From Paenibacillus sp. BIHB 4019 (GTDB lineage: Bacteria; Bacillota; Bacilli; Paenibacillales; Paenibacillaceae), in the NCBI RefSeq assembly GCF_002741035.1, contig NZ_CP016808.1, forward strand, positions 2,976,001-3,040,000: DNA of 64,000 nucleotides. The letters run 5' to 3'. Positions within the stretch are counted from its first letter, which is position 1. Every line of letters begins with the position of its first letter. The position numbers were made by a program, and so were the translations under genes. Positions 16,485-25,142 of the stretch are shown here, piece after piece. The notes below the pieces were generated by a model that saw nothing but the letters and a program-made list of their open reading frames with translations, ran no database searches and was not told the DNA's origin.

Positions 16485-18407
16485 TTAGCCGTTAATCAGG
16501 CCAGCCTTGACGAGCAGGCGCTTCACAATAGCAGCCGTTTCGGCACGGGTTACGTTGGAATCCGGGTTCAGAGAACCGTCAGCTCCCTGCACAATGCCGT
16601 TTTTCAAAGCGCTGGCAACAGCGGCTTTCGCATATCCCGACACCGAGGAGCTGTCCCCGTAAGCATCCAGCAGGCTGTCGATTTCAGCAGCATCGCTGAC
16701 GGTTGGCAAAGTTGTAAGCGCAAGAGCGCGGTTCAAAATAATCATCGCTTCTTCACGGGTAATCAAGCCGTTTGGACGGAAGGTGCCGTCCGAATAGCCG
16801 CTGATCAGCTTGTTTGATACAGCAAGCTTCACTTCATTTTCATACCAGCTGCCTGCCTTTACATCAGAGAAGGAAACCGAAGTGCTGACGGAAGCCTTAT
16901 GAATGCCAAGTGCGCGCAGCAGGGTTGCTGTAAACTCAGCGCGTGTAATGGAAGCATTCGGTGCGAACTCCGTGCTCGATACGCCCTTCATGATCAGGCG
17001 GGAGCCGAGATCGTTGACGTCATTTTTGCTCCAGTGATTTTCAACATCCTTGAACGAAGCAGGCGCATACACGATCGCATAGCTGCTGTTCGTCAAGCTG
17101 TTGATGTTTGCAAAATACGTGCTGCCCGTTACGGATATATAGGTTGGCACATGACGCAGCGTGCCATCTTCGCCAAGCACGACGCCCGTTGTCATCTTCG
17201 AGCCGTCTGCGCCGGCAGGCAGAGTGATTGAGCGTTCTACATAATGATTAAATTGGCCGATGCTGATGTTTTGTCCATTGTACTGCGCAATGACTTCAAA
17301 GTTTACCGGAGCGCCAACGACGCTTACGCCTTGTTTGGATGCTTGGCTTTGTACAGTATTGATGGTTGCATTGTCTGCTGCAGTAATAGAAATGATGATT
17401 TTAATATCGGACAGCTTCACCGTTGTACCGACTTGTGCGGAAATCGCATCAATGTTGATGTCGCTCGCAGGCAAGGTGTAGCTAGCTGCAGGCGTCTCGA
17501 TTTTAACAGTTGCGCCGCGTTTCTCCAGTTCCTTCACCAGTTGGCCGTTCAATCCTCCGTTGACGACAGCGACTGTGCTGTCTTGAATCGGAAGCACGAG
17601 CTCTTTAATGCCTGTTGTGTCGATTTGCTTAAGAACCTTTTCATTGTCTACGTCCAGCTGTACCGTTTTGCGGCCGTTCTGCACAGAGGTTTGAGCCGTT
17701 GCATATTGCTGCTCCTTGCCGTCGATGTATACAATAACCGGAGTTGTTGTAGTTGTCGGAGCTGGTGTGTTTGTAGCAGGAGTCGTAGTGGAACCTCCGC
17801 CTGACGAGCCTGAACCTGAACCAGATCCTGAGTTTGCCTTAGAAATGACGATTTCTCCGCCATCAACGGTAGAAGGCGTTGTATACGATGGGCTGCGGTA
17901 GAACGCCCATTTCTCAGCGTTCGTCGTATCTACAGTCAGGTGATACGTTCCTGTCGTTTCGCTGCTGAGCGATTTAACCTCAATAGCGAATAGCTGGATA
18001 GGATCGTTAATGCGCGAGTTTCCGCCCGTAGAGTCTATCCAGATGGCGCGTGCCCAGCCTGCCGTATTGTCAAAGTTGGACTGAAAATAGCCTGTAGCTG
18101 ATGGAGCGCCGTTTTCTGGCGCCACTTCACCATGTGTAGGCGTAATGCTGACGATGCTTAGCACGGAAGGATCGAAGTCGATTTGCATATTGTAAGCGCC
18201 GACGCCGTCCCCTGGATCTGTGAGCATGACGGGCACGGTTGCTGATTGTCCAGCTGTCACATTGGTATTCGTAATCGTAACCTTCGCAGGGGCATCTGAT
18301 GCAGCATGTGCGGCAGAAGGGACAAAAAAAGCTGGCAAAATGAGCAGGCAGCTCAGCATGAGCAGCAGAAAGCGTTTAGCAGGAGCTTGTCTCAATAATG
18401 GTTGCAT
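16485..18407 (-). CDS. Cohesin-SLH cell-surface anchoring protein, copy 1
   Basis: 640 residues from ATG 18407 behind GGAGGT, the same arrangement as in its paralogue at 14957. The signal peptide ends AHA-ASD. One cohesin covers ~40-185 (AYNMQIDFDPSVLSIVSI, TAGWARAIWIDSTGG, QLFAIEVKSLS), then a Gly/Ser/Thr/Pro linker, the shared pre-SLH domain, and three SLH motifs ending MKGVSSTEFAPNASITRAEF ... VTRAETAAIVKRLL. The SLH region is almost identical to that of copy 2, while linker and cohesin have diverged slightly more. It follows the dockerin gene at 18480 by 72 bases. Confidence 0.88.
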   Translation of the reverse strand: MQPLLRQAPAKRFLLLMLSCLLILPAFFVPSAAHAASDAPAKVTITNTNVTAGQSATVPVMLTDPGDGVGAYNMQIDFDPSVLSIVSITPTHGEVAPENGAPSATGYFQSNFDNTAGWARAIWIDSTGGNSRINDPIQLFAIEVKSLSSETTGTYHLTVDTTNAEKWAFYRSPSYTTPSTVDGGEIVISKANSGSGSGSGSSGGGSTTTPATNTPAPTTTTTPVIVYIDGKEQQYATAQTSVQNGRKTVQLDVDNEKVLKQIDTTGIKELVLPIQDSTVAVVNGGLNGQLVKELEKRGATVKIETPAASYTLPASDINIDAISAQVGTTVKLSDIKIIISITAADNATINTVQSQASKQGVSVVGAPVNFEVIAQYNGQNISIGQFNHYVERSITLPAGADGSKMTTGVVLGEDGTLRHVPTYISVTGSTYFANINSLTNSSYAIVYAPASFKDVENHWSKNDVNDLGSRLIMKGVSSTEFAPNASITRAEFTATLLRALGIHKASVSTSVSFSDVKAGSWYENEVKLAVSNKLISGYSDGTFRPNGLITREEAMIILNRALALTTLPTVSDAAEIDSLLDAYGDSSSVSGYAKAAVASALKNGIVQGADGSLNPDSNVTRAETAAIVKRLLVKAGLING

Positions 18408-18479
18408 AATAACCTCCATGAAAGTAAGAATAGATGGATGAAGCTTGATTATTTGTTAAGTTCGCAAGCTGTTGGAGTA

Positions 18480-19814
18480 TTAGCTCGGGTAGTCGGTAGT
18501 AAATTCCCATTCTCCTTGATCGAAGCCTGCATAATAATTACCGTTTGCATCTTTAAAGGAACCATGATCAATTAAAAGAACAAAGTGCGTACCGTATGAC
18601 AGTTTTCCAGCCAGGTGTTTAATAGTAACGGTTTTTCCAACAACCTCAATATTGTAATCATCATCGGCAAGATAGTCTAATACAATGCTGTCTATTCCAG
18701 AATGATAAAAACGAATGTGCTTACCAGGAACAGCCGTAACCTCTCTATCGAAAGTGAAGACAATATCAGCATTTCTATCGACATTTACACTGTAATTTTC
18801 GGGTGTAAGGCTAACAATGGTAGGAGTAGCACTCAATACGATAGAATCGGGCTTCAATAGGACCGTTTCGCCCGTCAGCAGATCGCCGGATTCGGCAACT
18901 GGCGTCACTTCTGCGAACACATAATAATTTAGATCGGTTTGCTGAAGAGTATAGCTGTTCGACGTTGCGCCTATGATTTCCGTACGGTCCGAGCCATCTG
19001 CTTGCAGGCCGCGGAACCATTTAAAGCGGCTATTGCCTTCGAAGTCATTTTCAGGATCAAAATAACTGTATTGCGTAGTCACCGTTTGGCCTGGTGCCCA
19101 TGCATCAGCGCTTAAATAGCCGTTATATATAGCTGGAGCATCGTCAATGGCGCTTAAGGTGACGATATATTTTTTAGATGAGTCTAGAACGGTTTTGCCA
19201 GTGTAGAGGTCCATTAAGGCGGAAGCGTCCGCTGCCGTTACGGATCTGTCGCGGTCGATATCATATAAATTGAAGTCTCCGTCAGTAAGGGGAGAATTTC
19301 TGCTTAGCTCCCGAACGATGTGAAAGGCATCCGCTGACGTAATCATGCCGTCTTTATTCGTATCGGCGAAGAGGTCTACCGTCACGCGAAAGTGTTCGGT
19401 CAGCTTTTCATTTTCAGAGGTAACGCCTTCAACCCTGATTTCAGTCGTTCCCGGGCCGAATATTTCCATCTCAAGGTTGGGTGAATAAGCGTTCGCAGAC
19501 GCGACGCTCGTATCGCTGGAAGCAGCAGTTAACATCGTTATGACGGTTGATGGAGGGAAGAGCTTCAGTGAATCCAATGAGAAGTAGCTGCCATAAACGT
19601 CAATGGTTGAGCCCATTCCCGCATTCGCATTGGAATCATTTTTAACCCAGTGCAAATCATTGTTTACTACAGGAAGAAAGTAGTTAGAAGGTTCTGAAAT
19701 TGCATATGCCGGAGCAGATAGTGACAAAGTGGTCCCCAATACTGCAGCACAAACAAAAAGCGATGGGCCCTTTTTCAGGGATAATGCGGTCAATTTGCGC
19801 CAATAATCGTTCAT
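18480..19814 (-). CDS. Secreted dockerin protein with Ig-like domains, copy 1
   Basis: 444 residues from ATG 19814, which has AAGGAG about 10 bases upstream and makes the N-terminus (MNDYWRKLTALS) match that of the 12865 protein; an upstream in-frame ATG at 19859 lacks this. Layout: signal peptide, Big_2-like domain, internal dockerin at ~150-207, A9-like domain (YFDPENDFEGNSRFKWFRG), and one SbsA-type Ig domain. The first calcium loop is DTNKDGMITSAD. The second is DIDRDRSVTAAD, in which the normally invariant glycine is arginine, so calcium binding at this loop may be altered. It is the first gene of the first dockerin/cohesin unit. Confidence 0.85.
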   Translation of the reverse strand: MNDYWRKLTALSLKKGPSLFVCAAVLGTTLSLSAPAYAISEPSNYFLPVVNNDLHWVKNDSNANAGMGSTIDVYGSYFSLDSLKLFPPSTVITMLTAASSDTSVASANAYSPNLEMEIFGPGTTEIRVEGVTSENEKLTEHFRVTVDLFADTNKDGMITSADAFHIVRELSRNSPLTDGDFNLYDIDRDRSVTAADASALMDLYTGKTVLDSSKKYIVTLSAIDDAPAIYNGYLSADAWAPGQTVTTQYSYFDPENDFEGNSRFKWFRGLQADGSDRTEIIGATSNSYTLQQTDLNYYVFAEVTPVAESGDLLTGETVLLKPDSIVLSATPTIVSLTPENYSVNVDRNADIVFTFDREVTAVPGKHIRFYHSGIDSIVLDYLADDDYNIEVVGKTVTIKHLAGKLSYGTHFVLLIDHGSFKDANGNYYAGFDQGEWEFTTDYPS

Positions 19815-19871
19815 TTGTCCGAGTCTCCTTGTTGCGAATAGTAGGATGCTTAGCTTCATTTTACTTTTTAG

Positions 19872-19890
19872 GGCTGAACCGATTCTGAAC
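19872..19890 (-). promoter_or_regulatory. Conserved box upstream of dockerin genes, copy 2
   Basis: GGCTGAACCGATTCTGAAC (as on +) matches the box at 12924-12943 at about 16 of 18 positions and lies at the same distance upstream of its gene. The middle dockerin gene (start 16369) lacks a full copy. Confidence 0.4.
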
Positions 19891-19965
19891 GGATGTGTCT
19901 AATTGGAAAGAATGAAGTAGAAAAACGTCGAATAATGTTGAAATGAAAAAAGAAAAACACAAAAA

Positions 19966-19999
19966 AACCGTCAATATCTGCAAGCAGAATTTAACGGTT
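19966..19999 (-). terminator. Terminator of exoA
   Basis: On the - strand, AACCGT/ACGGTT arms with an inner TTCTGC/GCAGA stem are followed by seven T, 18 bases past the stop at 20018. Confidence 0.8.
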
Positions 20000-20017
20000 C
20001 AAATGATTATTTCTTCA

Positions 20018-20773
20018 TTAAATGTCCATGCTCAGCAGCACTGGACAATGATCGCTTCCCATAATAGCGGAATCAATGGCCGCATCCTTCAGCAGCGGAG
20101 CTAGTCGCTCTGAAATCAGAAAATAGTCAATCCGCCAGCCGACATTCCGCTCGCGAACCTTGGGCATGTAGGACCACCATGTGTAGGCATCGGTGCGGTC
20201 TGGGTAGAGGTGGCGAAAGCTGTCGATAAAACCGGCCGCCAGCAGCTCGGACATTTTGCCGCGTTCTTCCGGAGTAAAGCCGGAATTGCCGTGGTTGGCT
20301 TTGGCGTTTTTGAGATCGATTTCCTGATGGGCGACGTTGAGATCGCCGCAGACAATGACGGGCTTCACCGCATCAAGCTGCTGCAAATACATGCGGAAGC
20401 GATCTTCCCATTCCAGTCGATAGTCCAGCCGCAGCAAATCGCGCTTGGCATTAGGCGTATATACATTAACTAAATAGAAGCCTTCAAATTCCAGCGTCAA
20501 AATGCGGCCTTCCGGCTCTTCGTTTTCTTCAATGCCATAGCGGACGGAAAGCGGCGGTTTTTTCGTAAACACAGCCGTGCCGGAATAGCCCTTCTTCACG
20601 GCATAGTTCCAGTAGTCCGAATACGCCTCGCCAAGCTCCAGCGAAATTTGCCCCTCTTGCAGCTTCGTCTCCTGCAGGCAGAAAATATCCGCGTCCATCT
20701 CGGCAAAATAATTATTAAACCCTTTATTCACACAGGCTCTCAGCCCGTTAACATTCCATGAGACCAGCTTCAA
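20018..20773 (-). CDS. exoA: Exodeoxyribonuclease III / AP endonuclease
   Basis: 251 residues, as in B. subtilis ExoA. The start is TTG behind GAGGAGAGG. It incises DNA at abasic sites in base-excision repair and removes 3' blocks. Motifs of the EEP nuclease fold are complete: SWNVNGLRA, CLQETKLQ (metal-binding Glu), NVYTPN, CGDLNVAH (catalytic Asp and Asn), WRIDYFLIS and SDHCPV (catalytic His). The metallophosphoesterase gene at 20831 lies 57 bases upstream on the same strand, possibly co-transcribed. Confidence 0.95.
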   Translation of the reverse strand: MKLVSWNVNGLRACVNKGFNNYFAEMDADIFCLQETKLQEGQISLELGEAYSDYWNYAVKKGYSGTAVFTKKPPLSVRYGIEENEEPEGRILTLEFEGFYLVNVYTPNAKRDLLRLDYRLEWEDRFRMYLQQLDAVKPVIVCGDLNVAHQEIDLKNAKANHGNSGFTPEERGKMSELLAAGFIDSFRHLYPDRTDAYTWWSYMPKVRERNVGWRIDYFLISERLAPLLKDAAIDSAIMGSDHCPVLLSMDI

Positions 20774-20830
20774 TGCGGAACCTCTCCTCTGTTGGCAATT
20801 ATATAAGTATAGCTAAAAGCAGTGCTTCAA

Positions 20831-21628
20831 CTAAGCGGGCAGCAGGATGAAAACTTTGCCGTCGGCATTCAAAATCTGGCTTCCATTGCTAAGCGTGGCA
20901 TAGGGAAGCTCCCAGTGCGAATGCCCGCAAAATACGAGCGTCTCTGGTAATTGTTCAAGCGCAGCGCGAATGGCGCTGCTCCCCTCAAGTCCAAGTGCCG
21001 GCTCATCCGGTCCCTGGTGCAAAAGCAAAGCGTGGGGCTGCTTCATAATAAGCCTGCGAAGCCACTTCACATAATCGTGCTGGGACATGCGATTAGGCTT
21101 GTCCGCTCGTCCGATAATGCCGCCAAGACCAGCAAGGCGGAGTCCTAAAATTTCGGTCAAGGCTGGCAGGTCCATGTGATGCATGCAATCGCTAGCGGCG
21201 AGCATATTCATATGCGCAGACTCCATTATATCATGGTTGCCGGGTACACCTGCGACCCAGCCGAATGTATCACCGAAAGCGAGCCAGACGGGAAGGGGGT
21301 TGCCGCTGCTGCCCCTTTTGCCAGCATCTCCATATAAATCGCCGCACAACAGAGCAATCATACGCCGTGGAGAAAGATGGGGAAATTCAATCGCCATTAA
21401 TAGCGCTAAATATTCGGGCAGCAGCTCGCCAAGCTGCACCTCGCATCCATCATCGCTGGCAACGCCCTGCAAATCGGAAGTGACAATCAGGGCATCTATA
21501 TGCTCTGGCAGACCAGACACAAAGCCTTGATAGACCGGCAGCAGGGCAGTATAGACTCCGCCGCCAGCCGCCGCTGTTTGATAGGGAAAGCTTTCAATAG
21601 GTTCGGGAAGTATTCGCTCGATTTTCAT
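20831..21628 (-). CDS. Calcineurin-like metallophosphoesterase
   Basis: About 265 residues from ATG 21628; an in-frame TTG at 21655 gives a longer form, and the ribosome site (GAAGGGGG) does not settle the choice. Metal-binding motifs appear in order but spread out: IVTSDLQG (in place of the usual DxH), GDLYGD, GNHDIMES, and GHSHWELP near the C-terminus. It is cytosolic with no signal peptide. The second motif is followed by an insert that carries local sequence (GKRGSSGNP), and the substrate is unknown. It probably shares a transcript with exoA. Confidence 0.75.
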   Translation of the reverse strand: MKIERILPEPIESFPYQTAAAGGGVYTALLPVYQGFVSGLPEHIDALIVTSDLQGVASDDGCEVQLGELLPEYLALLMAIEFPHLSPRRMIALLCGDLYGDAGKRGSSGNPLPVWLAFGDTFGWVAGVPGNHDIMESAHMNMLAASDCMHHMDLPALTEILGLRLAGLGGIIGRADKPNRMSQHDYVKWLRRLIMKQPHALLLHQGPDEPALGLEGSSAIRAALEQLPETLVFCGHSHWELPYATLSNGSQILNADGKVFILLPA

Positions 21629-21733
21629 AGTCGGTGAGGCTGCCCCCTTCTGCAACTAAAAATGACTCATGCCGTTTCATTGGAATTTAGGGTCAATATA
21701 CCATGATTGCGAGTAGCGGGCAACTTAGGAGAT

Positions 21734-21763
21734 TTGATCATTTTTACTAGGGTGCGTTATGAT
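21734..21763 (+). promoter_or_regulatory. Probable promoter of uppP
   Basis: TTGATC (21734-21739), an 18-base spacer and TATGAT (21758-21763). It overlaps the upstream in-frame ATG at 21759, which supports translation from 21798 instead. Confidence 0.55.
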
Positions 21764-21797
21764 AGGGGAGGTAAATACAAGCGAAAAAGGAGACGGT

Positions 21798-22610
21798 ATG
21801 GACAATTTCGTATTATGGTTGAAGTATTTGATTCTCGGTATTATTCAGGGCTTTACAGAGCCGATCCCTGTATCATCAAGCGGACATTTAATTATCGCCC
21901 AGCAGCTGCTCGGGGTTGAACAGCGAGGGCTGGCATTTGAAATTTTAACGAACACGGCATCGCTGATTGCGATTGGCTACATTTTCCGCCAGGACATTAA
22001 TCGGCTAGTTGTTAACACTATCAAGTATATGAGAACACGGGACAAAGCTTATAAAAGCGACTTCCTGTTCGCTATGTATGTCGTCATTGGAACCGTGCCG
22101 GCCGTCATTATCGGGCTGCTGTTCAAGGATCAAATCGAATCCTATTTCTCCTCCGTGCGTACGGTGGCGATATCGCTGCTCATAACCGGTGTGGCGCTCT
22201 GGCTCATCCGCAATTTGCGAGGGCGCAAGCGGGATGGCGACCTGAAGGTCAAGGACGCTTTAATTGTAGGCTTAGCGCAGGCGGTCGCGCTCATTCCCGG
22301 CATTAGCCGCTCCGGCTCAACCGTCATTACATCCATTGCGGTCGGCATGAAGCAGGAGACGGCGCTGCGGTTCTCATTTATGCTGTACATACCGATTAGC
22401 TTGGGCGGCTTGGTGCTAGGCATCTCGGATATCGCGAATGATCCTAACCGTACTACGCTGATGATTCCTTATCTCATTGCCTTTATCGCGACCTTAATTG
22501 TGACCTATTTCTCAATGCGCTGGTTCATGAACATTATGGCGCGCGGCAATTTAAAATATTTCTCCTATTATTGCTTTGTCGCAGGCATCCTGCTGCTCAT
22601 TTTCCTCTAG
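21798..22610 (+). CDS. uppP: Undecaprenyl-diphosphate phosphatase (BacA family)
   Basis: 270 residues from ATG 21798, with AAAGGAGA at 21785-21792. It is a polytopic membrane enzyme that recycles undecaprenyl pyrophosphate, the lipid carrier for peptidoglycan and other wall polymers, and can give bacitracin resistance. Two family signatures are present: the Glu/Ser-rich loop [14 protein letters not shown] near the N-terminus and [10 protein letters not shown] with the catalytic Arg and Ser in the middle. The end ([14 protein letters not shown]) is also typical. It stands alone with its own promoter and terminator. Confidence 0.93.
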   Translation: MDNFVLWLKYLILGIIQGFTEPIPVSSSGHLIIAQQLLGVEQRGLAFEILTNTASLIAIGYIFRQDINRLVVNTIKYMRTRDKAYKSDFLFAMYVVIGTVPAVIIGLLFKDQIESYFSSVRTVAISLLITGVALWLIRNLRGRKRDGDLKVKDALIVGLAQAVALIPGISRSGSTVITSIAVGMKQETALRFSFMLYIPISLGGLVLGISDIANDPNRTTLMIPYLIAFIATLIVTYFSMRWFMNIMARGNLKYFSYYCFVAGILLLIFL

Positions 22611-23198
22611 AACGACTGCTGGAGGAGAAGGCGCATAAGTCCGGACAAAAAGGTTTGAGAGGCTGGTATCCGAATAGGGATGCCAGCTTTTTTTTGTAAA
22701 TATAAGCATGGCGGGGGTTTATGCAGGCCTTCGAATAAAAAAAGAGAAAAGCGAGGCGCGATTTTGTTGCTTTCAACAGAATTTACAACTTTTTCCTGTT
22801 TAGGCTGAGTAGAAAATCGTAATTTCTTTATGAAAAACGCACAATATCTAAATTCAGGAAGAAATATAATTAAAAAATATATTGAATTAATTATATAATT
22901 AAATGACAGGTGTGAATATTTATTTAAGGATTTAAATAAATGTTATCCCCTCTTATATGTTAATACTTGACTAACATTATCTCTTAAATCGAACTAGATG
23001 TTAAAAAAAGAGAGAAAGATCAATAAAAAGTATTGTAACTCTTTTCTTAATGATATAAAATGTGACATAGATTGAGTCTCATGATGTCACATTCGAACAG
23101 CTAGATTCGCCTGATAATGCCGAGCTAAGCCTATCATTATTTTCAGAATTATCAATTTAATTAACGCTCGAAATTATAATTCGTTAGGGTGATTAAAT
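22611..23198. other. AT-rich intergenic region upstream of the oligopeptide operon
   Basis: No gene is seen. Apart from the uppP terminator, it is markedly AT-rich from 22780 to 23190. TTGTAA (23033-23038) and TATAAA (23054-23059) could form a weak promoter with a short 15-base spacer. No riboswitch or T-box was recognised. Confidence 0.6.
22661..22695 (+). terminator. Terminator of uppP
   Basis: Stem GGCTGGTATCC / GGATGCCAGC with one mismatch, followed by eight T. Confidence 0.88.
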
Positions 23199-24215
23199 GT
23201 GAGTGAGGAATTGCTGAGAATGGAGCATTTAACGACGTCCTTTCGGATCGCTGATCGCTATTATGCAGCAGTGGATGACGTTACGTTATCGGTCAGAAAA
23301 AATGAAATTTTAGCGATTGTTGGCGAATCCGGCTCGGGGAAAAGCGCATTGGCCTTTTCGATTATGGGACTCCATACGCGAGCGAAAATCGAAGGGCATA
23401 TTTATTATAAGGGGCAGGATTTGGCTCATCTGCCTCCAAGCAAATTAAACAAGCTGCGTGGCAAGGAGATGGGCATGATTTTTCAGGACCCGCTGTCTGC
23501 TCTCAATCCGCTCATGATTGTTGGCAGCCAGATTGAGGAGGCTTTGCTGCTCCATAACGACAAGCTGACGGCGGAGCAGCGCAAGGCGAAGGTGCTGGAA
23601 TTGCTCGATAAGGTAGGCATCCCCCGCCCTGAGCATACGTATCAGCAATATCCGCATGAGCTGTCCGGCGGAATGAGGCAGCGCGTCGTCATTGCGATTG
23701 CGATTGCCAATGAGCCGGAGCTGCTCATTGCCGATGAGCCGACGACGGCGCTTGATGTGACGATCCAGCTGCAAATTTTGGAGCTGATCCGCAAGTTGAA
23801 GAGTGATATTGGCGCGGGCATTATCCTCATCACCCATGATCTTGGCGTTGTGGCGGAAATGGCGGATCGGGTAGCCGTTATGTATGCAGGACAGATTGTG
23901 GAAATCGCTGATATTTATACGCTCATCTCAAATGCGCAGCATCCATATACGAAGTCGCTGCTCAGCTCGATTCCGGCGGTCAGCGCCGAGAAGTCCCGGC
24001 TGCATGTCATTCAAGGCATTGTGCCCTCCTTGCAGAAGCTGCCCCGCGAGGGCTGCCGCTTCCGCTCCCGCATTCCATGGATGGAGGAGGCGGCACATGA
24101 GGCGGAGCCTGCGATGCACGAAGTAAGTCCCGGTCATTTCGTCCGCTGCACCTGCTATCGGACTTTTTATTTTCCTAAAGTGGACGGGAAGGGGGCTGAC
24201 TATGGCGCTTCTTGA
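23199..24215 (+). CDS. oppD: Oligopeptide ABC transporter ATP-binding protein (OppD/DppD type)
   Basis: 338 residues; GTG start with AGGGTGA upstream. It is a cytoplasmic ATPase of a peptide importer, with Walker A GESGSGKSALAF, Q-loop MIFQDPLSALNP, signature LSGGMRQRVVIA, Walker B LLIADEPTTALD and H-loop ITHDLGVV. The C-terminal oligopeptide/dipeptide extension is present (HPYTKSLLSSIPAVSAEKSRL) but its cysteine cluster is reduced: GCRFRSRIPW replaces the usual CPF/HPRCP form, leaving two or three cysteines. It is the first gene of a five-gene operon and overlaps the next by 14 bases. Confidence 0.88.
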   Translation: MSEELLRMEHLTTSFRIADRYYAAVDDVTLSVRKNEILAIVGESGSGKSALAFSIMGLHTRAKIEGHIYYKGQDLAHLPPSKLNKLRGKEMGMIFQDPLSALNPLMIVGSQIEEALLLHNDKLTAEQRKAKVLELLDKVGIPRPEHTYQQYPHELSGGMRQRVVIAIAIANEPELLIADEPTTALDVTIQLQILELIRKLKSDIGAGIILITHDLGVVAEMADRVAVMYAGQIVEIADIYTLISNAQHPYTKSLLSSIPAVSAEKSRLHVIQGIVPSLQKLPREGCRFRSRIPWMEEAAHEAEPAMHEVSPGHFVRCTCYRTFYFPKVDGKGADYGAS

Positions 24216-25140
24216 TATTAAAGATTTAAAGGTGCATTTTCCGATTCGCGGCGGCTTGTTCGGCAGAACGGTTGGCGAGGTCAAAGCGGTAGACGGCGTA
24301 AGCTTGTCCATTGAGCAGGGAAGCACCTACGGACTCGTTGGCGAGTCCGGCTCGGGCAAGACGACGACGGGGCGGGCGGTTATCGGCCTGAATGCGATTA
24401 CGTCCGGCAGCGTCATATTCGAAGGCAAGGATTTGAACGAAGGCGGCAAGCGGGGCTTGCTGAATGCCCGCCGCGATATTCAAATGATTTTTCAAGATCC
24501 CTATTCCTCGCTTAATCCAAAGAAGCGCGTCATCGACATTGTGGCGGAGCCGCTGCGCAACTTCGAGCGGCTGTCTGAGCAGGAGGAGAAACGGCGCGTG
24601 CGCGAGCTGCTGGAGCAAGTAGGCTTAAGCGCAGAGACGATCTATAAATATCCGCATGAGTTTTCCGGCGGCCAGCGGCAGCGGATCGGCATCGCCAGGG
24701 CGATTGCCTTAAAGCCGAAGCTGATCATTGCCGATGAGCCCGTATCGGCGCTGGACGTATCCGTACAGGCGCAGGTGCTTAATTTTATGCAGGACATCCA
24801 GAAGGAATTAAACCTCACGTACTTGTTTATCAGCCATGACCTTGGCATTATCCGGCATATGTGCGATCACATCGGCATTATGTACAAGGGAAGACATGTT
24901 GAGCAAGGCACAACCTCAGATATTTTTCATAACCCTCAGCATATTTACACCAAGAGGCTTCTTGCAGCCATTCCAGATATCGACCCTACACAAAGAGAGA
25001 AACAGCGACAGTTTAGAGCAGAGGTAAAAGCCGAATATGATCAAGCCTACAGAGACTATTTCGACGAAGAGGGCCTGGCCTATTCATTAAGGCCGATCTC
25101 AAGCACGCATCTAGTAGCTCTGCCTGGGAAAGGTGGATAG
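24202..25140 (+). CDS. oppF: Oligopeptide ABC transporter ATP-binding protein (OppF/DppF type)
   Basis: 312 residues, second ATPase of the importer. Walker A GESGSGKTTTGRA, Q-loop MIFQDPYSSLNPKKR, signature FSGGQRQRIGIARA, Walker B LIIADEPVSALD and H-loop FISHDLGIIRHM are all intact. The C-terminus lacks the cysteine-containing SGCPFHPRC module found in most OppF proteins and instead ends in a charged tail (REKQRQFRAEVKAEYDQAYR). It overlaps oppD and is followed two bases later by the first permease gene. Confidence 0.88.
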   Translation: MALLDIKDLKVHFPIRGGLFGRTVGEVKAVDGVSLSIEQGSTYGLVGESGSGKTTTGRAVIGLNAITSGSVIFEGKDLNEGGKRGLLNARRDIQMIFQDPYSSLNPKKRVIDIVAEPLRNFERLSEQEEKRRVRELLEQVGLSAETIYKYPHEFSGGQRQRIGIARAIALKPKLIIADEPVSALDVSVQAQVLNFMQDIQKELNLTYLFISHDLGIIRHMCDHIGIMYKGRHVEQGTTSDIFHNPQHIYTKRLLAAIPDIDPTQREKQRQFRAEVKAEYDQAYRDYFDEEGLAYSLRPISSTHLVALPGKGG

Positions 25141-25142
25141 CG

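Noticed and set aside
756..19814. Classical cellulosome gene cluster
   Set aside because: No dockerin protein carries a glycoside hydrolase or other enzyme domain, and the scaffold proteins have no carbohydrate-binding module. The GH43 protein at 36664 uses SLH, not a dockerin.
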